DNA of 5,659 bases, taken from positions 1 through 5,659 of the forward strand of contig DAOWMW010000098.1 of assembly GCA_030642865.1 (NCBI GenBank), in the 5' to 3' direction. The notes under the pieces are model-generated. The model saw nothing but the letters and a program-made list of their open reading frames with translations. It was not told where the DNA came from and searched no databases. Position numbers and translations under genes: made by a program. The DNA comes from Desulfobacteraceae bacterium. GTDB taxonomy: Bacteria > Desulfobacterota > Desulfobacteria > Desulfobacterales > BuS5. Below, piece after piece: positions 1 through 4,689 of the stretch. How positions within the stretch are numbered: the first letter of the stretch is position 1; every line of letters begins with the position of its first letter.

Positions 1-21
1 GGCAAAGAATATAATTCTCAT
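1..21 (-). CDS. N-terminal start of a gene clipped by the window edge
   Basis: Reading leftward, an ATG at 21-19 opens seven codons (MRIIFFA) that run off the left edge without a stop. A GGAG Shine-Dalgarno-like motif lies on the minus strand at 33-30, eight bases before the ATG, which is good spacing and the main support for a real start. The hydrophobic MRIIFFA beginning would suit the first beta strand of a cytoplasmic alpha/beta fold, but seven residues cannot identify a family. It lies on the same strand as leuD, about 300 bp downstream of it, separated by a large palindromic repeat, so it probably has its own promoter or sits at the end of the leu transcript. No function is assigned. 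Confidence 0.5.
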
Positions 22-85
22 AACATTTTCTCCAATTAATCAAAAAATTTTATATACGCTTTTATAACTTAAGATTGTGAATTTT

Positions 86-252
86 ATAAATTACCCATAA
101 TTACTTGTTCTTATGCCCGTCTTCTGTGTTGCATCAATGGCCAAAATTGCGTAGGGGCATCCCCCCTGTGGGTGCCCAAAATGCTCCGAGTATGCAACCA
201 TTGATGCGCCTTGAAGACGACCACAAGCCCGGCGCAATTATGGGTAATTTAT
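86..252. repeat. 167-bp imperfect palindrome with perfect 17-bp terminal inverted repeats
   Basis: The ends 86-102 and 236-252 are perfect 17-bp reverse complements (left end ATAAATTACCCATAATT). Further complementary blocks follow inward in register: CTTGT 104-108 with 223-227, CGTCTTC 118-124 with 213-219, and GCATCAATGG 131-140 with 198-207. Beyond these come weaker matches and a central GC-rich hairpin (GGGCA near 154-159 with TGCCC near 173-177). The whole segment could fold as one long interrupted hairpin or DNA cruciform. It has no open reading frame of note and no clear flanking target-site duplication. It looks like a dispersed intergenic palindromic repeat or MITE-like sequence. Copies elsewhere in the genome cannot be seen from this window. 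Confidence 0.75.
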
Positions 253-270
253 TTTTGGGCGAACCCTAAG
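245..270 (-). repeat. 26-bp dispersed repeat, left copy
   Basis: On the minus strand this segment matches the plus strand at 5607-5632 in 22 of 26 positions (shared pattern GGGYTCGCYCAAAAATAAMTTA plus four bases before it). It overlaps the right end of the 86-252 palindrome by eight bases, so the palindrome may be part of a longer repeat whose other member begins at the end of the diguanylate cyclase gene. It also includes a small GGG-CGAA-CCC hairpin at 257-266. The A-rich core makes chance similarity somewhat easier, so this is a moderate call. Confidence 0.5.
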
Positions 271-319
271 ATTTTAACCGGACACTGCCAGGAAAAATTA
301 ATTTTCAAAAACCCATTTT

Positions 320-844
320 TCAATATTTTGAATCAGCATATTCAACCCATCCCCCCGCTTTGACAAGTGCGCGATTAAAGTCGGATATTGAAAAAGGTAT
401 TTTGTTTTTATCTTTACCGTTTTTTATTATGAGAATATTTTTGTCAAGATCAGTTTCAAGAAATGTGTCGCTGCCAGCAAATTGCTCAAAAAGCCCGTCA
501 ATTGTTTCCGAAGAGAGTTCCACCGCCATCATGCCGCAGTTGAACATATTTTGTTTAAAAATTCTGGCAAAGCTCTCACCTATTACCATATTAATTCCGT
601 TTACCTCCAAAGCCCAGGGCGCATGTTCCCTTGATGAGCCGCAGCCGAAATTTGTCCTTGTTATTATAATACTTTTTCCATTAATATCCGAAATATGGGA
701 AAAACTATCCAGCATAAGGCTTTCCAGGAGGTGTGGTTTAAGTGTCCCCTTGTCGATTTCTGTTAGATATTCAGCTGGAATTATTTCATCTGTATTGATA
801 TCTGATCTGTCAAGGAAAAGAACTTTTCCGTTAAAATTTTTCAT
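320..844 (-). CDS. leuD: 3-isopropylmalate dehydratase small subunit (isopropylmalate isomerase, swivel subunit)
   Basis: This is the small subunit of a two-subunit aconitase-family hydro-lyase. With LeuC it interconverts 2- and 3-isopropylmalate in cytoplasmic leucine synthesis. The 174-residue protein fits the short archaeal/deltaproteobacterial type. Visible landmarks are NTDEIIPAEYL (17-27), the family signature NFGCGSSREHAP (65-76) that supplies substrate-binding residues, and SFARIFKQNMFNCG (91-104). There is no iron-sulfur ligand set, as expected for this subunit. The ATG at 844 precedes a conserved-looking start (MKNFNGKVLFLDRSDINTDE). The ribosome site is weak, only AAGAGA about ten bases upstream. 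It lies downstream of leuC, but the usual tight junction is replaced by a 224-bp repeat-filled gap. The loop after Y26-L27 reads T28-E29; this region affects substrate choice in relatives, so homoaconitate or another 2-alkylmalate cannot be excluded. The family call is firm and the substrate is inferred. Confidence 0.93.
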   Translation of the reverse strand: MKNFNGKVLFLDRSDINTDEIIPAEYLTEIDKGTLKPHLLESLMLDSFSHISDINGKSIIITRTNFGCGSSREHAPWALEVNGINMVIGESFARIFKQNMFNCGMMAVELSSETIDGLFEQFAGSDTFLETDLDKNILIIKNGKDKNKIPFSISDFNRALVKAGGWVEYADSKY

Positions 845-899
845 GGATTAGTCTCTTTGTTTTTTATTACAGCTTTTCAGGAGTAAGGTTCTAAAGGAA

Positions 900-959
900 C
901 CGCCTGAAGGCGGAACTCTAAACTGACGGTATCTATCTCGGAGTTCCGCCTTCAGGCGG
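900..959. repeat. Perfect 19-bp inverted repeat with self-complementary arms
   Basis: Arms at 900-918 and 941-959 are perfect reverse complements (left arm CCGCCTGAAGGCGGAACTC) around a 22-bp loop. Each arm also contains its own small hairpin, CCGCC-TGAA-GGCGG, so the unit can fold as one long stem or as two short ones. Neither strand has a T-run after the stem, so a classical intrinsic terminator is unlikely. Lying between leuC and leuD, it could still stabilise or attenuate a leuC-leuD transcript. It resembles REP-type extragenic palindromes in design, though no membership in a named family is claimed. Confidence 0.85.
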
Positions 960-970
960 AATTCTGAAAT

Positions 971-1044
971 AAAGCGGGTGGTGCCCGCAAACCAAATTTT
1001 TGAAACATTAACTTATGTTTCCAGACTTTACAAGCCTGTTACTG
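971..1044. repeat. Repeat module M2, copy A
   Basis: This 74-bp segment matches 4449-4522 at 66 of 74 positions without gaps. As plus-strand RNA it can form GCGGGU/GCCCGC (974-979 with 983-988, closing U-G) and a perfect 7-bp stem GAAACAT/ATGTTTC (1002-1008 with 1015-1021). It sits in the leuD-leuC gap between the inverted repeat at 900-959 and the 36-bp module M3. Confidence 0.85.
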
Positions 1045-1070
1045 TAGATACTGGCTGAATAGTTACAATT
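1035..1070. repeat. 36-bp repeat module M3, copy adjoining the leuC stop
   Basis: It is identical to 2433-2468 at 35 of 36 positions; the one difference is GTTACTG here and GTTGCTG there. Read on the gene strand, it begins within the leuC TAA stop (1071-1069) and continues into the 3' flank. The other copy holds the same position after lepA. Confidence 0.9.
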
Positions 1071-2340
1071 AATTTTGAGTAATATATCCGGCTATTGCTG
1101 TTGCGGCTGCCGTAGCCGGGCTCGCAAGGTGTACCATCCCGCCTTTTCCCATGCGGCCGTTAAAATTTCTGTTTGTTGTTGACAGGCAGATTTCACCTTC
1201 GGCCAGCACGCCATTGCTCATGCCAAGACATGCGCCGCATGTGGGATTTGTTATACAGACGCCGGCTTCCATGAATGTTTTGATTATCCCTTCTTCCAGG
1301 GCATCCATGTAAACCTTGGGAGTTGCAGGTGAAACAATGCATCGGAGATGCTTTGCGATTTTTTTCCCCTTTATTATTTCTGCAGCCATGCGGAGATCCT
1401 CCAGCCTGCCGTTGGTGCATGAGCCAATATATACCTGATCTACTTTAATCCCGCTTAATTCCCTTGCATTTTTTACATGATCTGGCTTGTATCCAAAGGT
1501 TATCTGGGGTTCCAGGGAAGTTACATCATGCTCAATGATTTTTTCATATTTTGCATCAGGATCAGGTGTAAATTTTTGAAATGCCTGGAGAGCATCCTGT
1601 TTTGACGGGTACTCATCCTTAATGAAATCCCACAGATAATCGACTGTTTTTGTATCAGGGGAGCATATGCCGCAGGTGCTGCCGGCTTCAACGGCCATGT
1701 TGCACAGGGTCATTCGGGCATCCATACTCATTTCATCAACAACAGGTCCTGTAAATTCTATTACTCTGTCTGTTGCTCCGTTTACCCCTATTTTGCCGAT
1801 TATGGAAAGGATAACATCTTTGGCACAGACACCCTTGCCCAGTTTGCCGGTTATGTTTATTTTAATGGTAACAGGGTAATGAAAAGCACAAACGCCTTTT
1901 AGAATTCCCACTTCAAGGTCTGTGGTCCCGACACCTGCGGCAAACGCGCCAAAGGCTCCATGGGTGCAGGTATGGGAATCCCCCATGATTATTGTATATC
2001 CAGGGCGGACAAACCCTTTTTCAGGAAAAATTGCATGGCATACACCATTTTGTCCTATATCAAAAAAATCCTTGATTCCATGCTTTTTTGTCCAGTCCCT
2101 TAAAATTTTTCCCTGGAGAGCTGTCTTTGAATCTTTTGCAGGTGAAACATGATCAATGACAGCCTTGATTCTGGAAGGATCAAAGACCCTGTCTTTGTGT
2201 CTGGCCGCAAGGTCAGTTATTGCCCCGGGAGTTGTAATTTCATGGCAAAATACAGCATCTATACGTATAACATGAATATCATCTGAAGGATTATCAACAA
2301 AATGTGAATCAAATATTTTTTCGGCAATTGTTTTATTCAT
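1069..2340 (-). CDS. leuC: 3-isopropylmalate dehydratase large subunit (isopropylmalate isomerase, [4Fe-4S] catalytic subunit)
   Basis: This is the catalytic subunit of the aconitase-family hydro-lyase that works with LeuD. The 423-residue length fits the HacA-like/archaeal LeuC branch, which is shorter than the roughly 465-residue enterobacterial LeuC. Cluster ligands are visible as C308 (GSCTN, 306-310) and C368/C371 (NPTCGACLG, 365-373). Other signatures are CHEITTPGA (32-40), GDSHTCTHGAFGAFAAG (120-136) and TTNRNFNGRMG (388-398). The ATG at 2340 is supported by AGGA on the minus strand (2350-2347), six bases upstream. A candidate promoter lies at 2385-2414, and read-through from lepA is also possible across the 134-bp gap. 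leuD follows after 224 bp. The substrate is inferred from family and pairing: relatives act on homoaconitate or dimethylmalate, and leuA and leuB are absent from the window. Confidence 0.93.
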   Translation of the reverse strand: MNKTIAEKIFDSHFVDNPSDDIHVIRIDAVFCHEITTPGAITDLAARHKDRVFDPSRIKAVIDHVSPAKDSKTALQGKILRDWTKKHGIKDFFDIGQNGVCHAIFPEKGFVRPGYTIIMGDSHTCTHGAFGAFAAGVGTTDLEVGILKGVCAFHYPVTIKINITGKLGKGVCAKDVILSIIGKIGVNGATDRVIEFTGPVVDEMSMDARMTLCNMAVEAGSTCGICSPDTKTVDYLWDFIKDEYPSKQDALQAFQKFTPDPDAKYEKIIEHDVTSLEPQITFGYKPDHVKNARELSGIKVDQVYIGSCTNGRLEDLRMAAEIIKGKKIAKHLRCIVSPATPKVYMDALEEGIIKTFMEAGVCITNPTCGACLGMSNGVLAEGEICLSTTNRNFNGRMGKGGMVHLASPATAAATAIAGYITQN

Positions 2341-2346
2341 AAAATT

Positions 2347-2350
2347 TCCT
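2347..2350 (-). promoter_or_regulatory. leuC ribosome binding site
   Basis: AGGA on the minus strand lies six bases before the leuC ATG. It supports the chosen start and is clearer than the ribosome site of leuD, lepA or the cyclase gene. Confidence 0.6.
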
Positions 2351-2384
2351 GTGGAGCAATTTAAGGTCTAGGGCAGGTTTTTTC

Positions 2385-2414
2385 TTTATGACCTCTTATA
2401 CGTGAGCTTTTCAA
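2385..2414 (-). promoter_or_regulatory. Candidate sigma70-type promoter for leuC
   Basis: On the minus strand, TTGAAA (2414-2409, five of six consensus bases) is followed after 18 bp by CATAAA (2390-2385, four of six). Transcription would start near 2378, about 38 bases before the leuC ATG. A separate perfect TATAAT lies upstream at 2432-2427 but lacks a matching -35 box. This call comes from eye inspection of an AT-rich stretch, so it is tentative. Confidence 0.4.
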
Positions 2415-2432
2415 TGTTTTAATAAGATTATA

Positions 2433-2468
2433 CCTGTTGCTGTAGATACTGGCTGAATAGTTACAATT
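2433..2468. repeat. 36-bp repeat module M3, copy downstream of lepA
   Basis: It matches 1035-1070 at 35 of 36 positions. Its right end is six bases from the lepA TAG stop (2477-2475), so on the gene strand it starts the lepA 3' flank just as the other copy starts the leuC 3' flank. The adjoining sequence to the left includes AGCTTTTCA (2406-2414), also present in module M1, which may be a decayed remnant of a fuller element. Confidence 0.88.
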
Positions 2469-2474
2469 TAAATA

Positions 2475-4271
2475 CTAGTCGTTTTCAGTTTTTAAAACAG
2501 CGAGGAATGCCGCCTGGGGCACCATTATCTGTCCCACCATCTTCATTCTCTTTTTTCCTTTTTTTTGTTTTTCAAGTAATTTCCTTTTCCTTGAAATATC
2601 CCCTCCATAACATTTTGCTGTAACATCTTTTCTAAACGCCGAAATAGTTTTGCGGGCAATAACTTTTCCTCCAATGGCTCCCTGAATTGCTATTTTAAAC
2701 ATCTGCATTGGAATACTTTCACGCAGTTTCTCGCAGGTTTTTTTTGCTCTTGCCTCGGCATTATTCCTGTGAACAAGCTGGGATAATGCATCAACACGGT
2801 CAAAATTTATCAGAAAATCAAGTTTTACAAGGTCGGACTTTCTGTGATCAATCATCTCATAATCAAAGGATCCATAGCCTTGTGTAATCGATTTGAGCTT
2901 GTCATAAAAATCGAATATTACCTCGGCCAGGGGGATCTCAAATATCATTTCAAGCCTGTTACTTGTGAGATACTGGTAATTTTTGTTAATTCCCCTTCGT
3001 TCCATGCAAAGTTTCATAACAGAGCCCATATATCGATCAGGAACAATTATTGAAGCTTTTATATACGGCTCCTCTGTATAATCGATCACTGTCGGGTCAG
3101 GATAGAGCGCAGGGTTATCAATGGTTATTTGGGAACCATCATTTAGAAATAATCTGTAGCTGACTGTGGGGGCTGTAATAATAAGAGAAATCCCATATTC
3201 ACGTTCCAGTCTCTCTTGAACAACCTCTAAGTGAAGAAGCCCCAGAAAACCGCATCTGAACCCGAATCCCAGAGCTGCAGAAGAATCTTTTTCGTAAATT
3301 AATGAAGCATCATTTAATTTAAGTTTTTCAAGGGCATCGACAAGATCAACGTATTCATCAGATGCAACAGGATATATAGATGAAAAAACCACAGGTTTGG
3401 CTTCTGTAAATCCCGTTACCGGTTTTTCACACGGGTTACTTGCCAATGTTATGGTATCGCCGCATTTTGTGTCACTCACCGTTTTTATTCCCGCAATAAG
3501 ATAACCCACGTCCCCGGCACAAAGCCCAGGGCGGCTAACCCGCTCTATTTCAAAAAAACCGCTCTCCTCAATACTGTAGAGAGCATTATTGGACATGAAC
3601 CGGATCTTCTCTTTGGGCTTGAGTCTTCCATCAACAATTCGTATATGAACGATGGTCCCTCTAAAAGGATCGTAATGGGAATCAAAAATCAGGGCTTTTA
3701 AGGGAGCGTTTAAATCTCCCACTGGAGGAGGAAGCTTTTGTACAATGACCTCAAGGAGGGTTTCGATTCCGGTACCTTCCTTTGCTGATACCAGCACAGC
3801 CGTTTCAGGGTCAAGCCCGAGGTCTTCTTTAATCTGTTTTTTTACTCTTTCAATATCAGCTGAGGGGAGGTCTATTTTATTAATTACCGGAATTATTTCC
3901 AAATCATGTTCCACGGCAAGGTAAAGATTGGCCAGGGTCTGGGCTTCGACACCCTGGCTTGCGTCTATGAGGAGGAGAGCGCCTTCGCATGAGGCAAGGG
4001 CTCGTGAAACTTCATAGGTGAAATCGACATGTCCTGGTGTATCTATGAGATTCAGAGAATAGGTATGCCCATCTTCAGCTTCATATGAAAGATGTACTGT
4101 CTGGCTTTTTATTGTTATTCCCCTTTCCCGTTCAATATCCATATTGTCGAGTATTTGATCCTGAAAATTCCTGTCAGATACGAGCCCTGTTGCCTGAATA
4201 AGCCTGTCTGACAGGGTTGATTTGCCATGATCAATGTGTGCAATTATACTAAAATTTCTTATATTTTTCAT
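2475..4271 (-). CDS. lepA: Elongation factor 4 (LepA), ribosome-associated translational GTPase
   Basis: EF4/LepA is a cytoplasmic GTPase related to EF-G that binds ribosomes and affects translation and ribosome assembly. The 598-residue length is almost exactly the family norm. GTPase motifs are in order: G1 AHIDHGKST (11-19), G2 RGITIK (50-55), G3 DTPGH (77-81), G4 NKID (131-134) and G5 SAK (162-164). The LepA-specific C-terminal region is complete, including RKTISAFRKDVTAKCYGGD, then the lysine-rich RKRKLLEKQKKGKKRMK and the ending VPQAAFLAVLK. The ATG at 4271 gives the standard start MKNIRNFSIIAHIDHGK, although no strong Shine-Dalgarno sequence precedes it. A good promoter lies 36-65 bases upstream. 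Here leuC follows downstream, not the signal peptidase gene lepB as in Escherichia coli. No defects are seen. Confidence 0.98.
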   Translation of the reverse strand: MKNIRNFSIIAHIDHGKSTLSDRLIQATGLVSDRNFQDQILDNMDIERERGITIKSQTVHLSYEAEDGHTYSLNLIDTPGHVDFTYEVSRALASCEGALLLIDASQGVEAQTLANLYLAVEHDLEIIPVINKIDLPSADIERVKKQIKEDLGLDPETAVLVSAKEGTGIETLLEVIVQKLPPPVGDLNAPLKALIFDSHYDPFRGTIVHIRIVDGRLKPKEKIRFMSNNALYSIEESGFFEIERVSRPGLCAGDVGYLIAGIKTVSDTKCGDTITLASNPCEKPVTGFTEAKPVVFSSIYPVASDEYVDLVDALEKLKLNDASLIYEKDSSAALGFGFRCGFLGLLHLEVVQERLEREYGISLIITAPTVSYRLFLNDGSQITIDNPALYPDPTVIDYTEEPYIKASIIVPDRYMGSVMKLCMERRGINKNYQYLTSNRLEMIFEIPLAEVIFDFYDKLKSITQGYGSFDYEMIDHRKSDLVKLDFLINFDRVDALSQLVHRNNAEARAKKTCEKLRESIPMQMFKIAIQGAIGGKVIARKTISAFRKDVTAKCYGGDISRKRKLLEKQKKGKKRMKMVGQIMVPQAAFLAVLKTEND

Positions 4272-4306
4272 TGAGCCATCATTATTTAGTTAATCTTGGT
4301 TGACAG

Positions 4307-4336
4307 ATTATATCTCACATACTATTGAAAAGTAAA
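4307..4336 (-). promoter_or_regulatory. Sigma70-type promoter for lepA
   Basis: On the minus strand, TTTACT (4336-4331, four of six) is followed after 18 bp by a perfect TATAAT (4312-4307). Transcription would begin near 4300, giving a leader of about 28 bases before the lepA ATG. Position, strand and the exact -10 box make this the best promoter in the window. Confidence 0.65.
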
Positions 4337-4448
4337 GATTGGTTAAGTCGCCTGACGTGATTATTTTACCTGTGGGTGCATTTGTGCGTTGTTTGTACGA
4401 ATTTATTTAAAAAGTTCAAGCTATACGGTTAGCAGTTAGCTATTAGCT

Positions 4449-4522
4449 AAAGCAGGCGGTGCCCGCAACCCAGATTTTTGAAATATTAACTTATGTTTCC
4501 AGGATTTACAAGCCTGTTGCTG
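4449..4522. repeat. Repeat module M2, copy B
   Basis: It matches 971-1044 at 66 of 74 positions, ungapped. The second hairpin keeps pairing through a G-U wobble, GAAATAT with ATGTTTC. In the first hairpin one pair is lost (A opposite C) while the closing U-G pair of copy A becomes C-G. Confidence 0.85.
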
Positions 4523-4557
4523 GTTTATGTCAGCAAGGTGGTTAAAAAAAAATTTTG

Positions 4558-4586
4558 TTTTTATTACAGCTTTTCAGGAGTAAGGT
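4558..4586. repeat. Repeat module M1, copy B
   Basis: This is an exact 29-bp match to 861-889, containing TTATTACAGC followed by TTTTCAGGAGTAAGGT. In both places its right end abuts an inverted-repeat arm, but a different one each time: GTTAGCT heptamers here and the CCGCCTGAAGGCGG arm near leuD. Confidence 0.88.
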
Positions 4587-4689
4587 AGCTAACAGCTAAC
4601 CGCACAGGTCGAAAAAGTTACATTGAAGAGTTGCCTCTTTTATGGTAATTTTATCATTTTAGACTAAATCCTGTCAACCATACGCCAAT

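Larger units (their letters stand above)
861..1070. repeat. Composite intergenic repeat A (modules M1, inverted repeat, M2, M3) between leuD and leuC
   Basis: Nearly the whole leuD-leuC gap is built from pieces that recur elsewhere in the window. M1 (861-889) is a 29-bp exact match to 4558-4586. Next comes a nested inverted repeat (900-959). M2 (971-1044) matches 4449-4522 at 66 of 74 positions. M3 (1035-1070) matches 2433-2468 at 35 of 36 positions and overlaps the end of M2. The composite ends two bases inside the leuC stop codon, and M1 lies only 16 bp from the leuD start. There is no coding potential or transposase. A non-autonomous mobile or recombination-derived repeat is the simplest explanation. 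Confidence 0.75.
4421..4607. repeat. Composite intergenic element B with heptamer-rich inverted ends, between lepA and the cyclase gene
   Basis: This 187-bp unit is bounded by imperfect inverted repeats at 4421-4442 and 4586-4607, complementary at 19 of 22 positions. The ends contain 7-bp tandem units: GTTAGCA, GTTAGCT and ATTAGCT at 4428-4448, and AGCTAAC twice at 4587-4600. Inside lie module M2 (4449-4522), a perfect hairpin TTGCTG/CAGCAA (4517-4522 with 4531-4536), a short T/A-rich run, and module M1 (4558-4586). M1 and M2 are in the opposite order from composite A. No clear target-site duplication is seen and there is no reading frame, so a MITE-like element is possible but not shown. Confidence 0.7.

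Noticed and set aside
307..320. Small AAAAA/TTTTT hairpin just after leuD as a terminator
   Set aside because: The five-pair stem is made only of A-T pairs and is too weak to call in AT-rich DNA.
360..851. 163-residue plus-strand open frame opposite leuD
   Set aside because: It is antisense to a clearly conserved leuD, its translation has no recognisable domain and it has no convincing ribosome site. It is a shadow of the real gene.
900..959. Intrinsic terminator between leuC and leuD
   Set aside because: The stem is strong, but neither strand has a T-run after it, and termination here would cut off the partner subunit leuD.
1193..2152. Several short open frames within leuC on both strands
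   Set aside because: They lie wholly inside leuC in other frames, show composition typical of shadow translations and lack ribosome sites.
2844..3053. 69-residue plus-strand open frame inside lepA
   Set aside because: It is antisense to a fully intact, conserved lepA and has no domain or start signal.
165..4379. 11-bp match CCTGTGGGTGC at 165-175 and 4369-4379
   Set aside because: Matches of this length are expected by chance in a window this size, and similarity does not extend on either side.
4428..4600. CRISPR-like array
   Set aside because: The repeated units are 7-bp heptamers in inverted groups, with no regular repeat-spacer pattern and no cas gene.
4631..4657. Promoter just upstream of the cyclase gene (TTGCCT then TATCAT)
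   Set aside because: The -10-like box is good, but the 15-bp spacer is short and the -35 box weak, so it was not listed as a feature.
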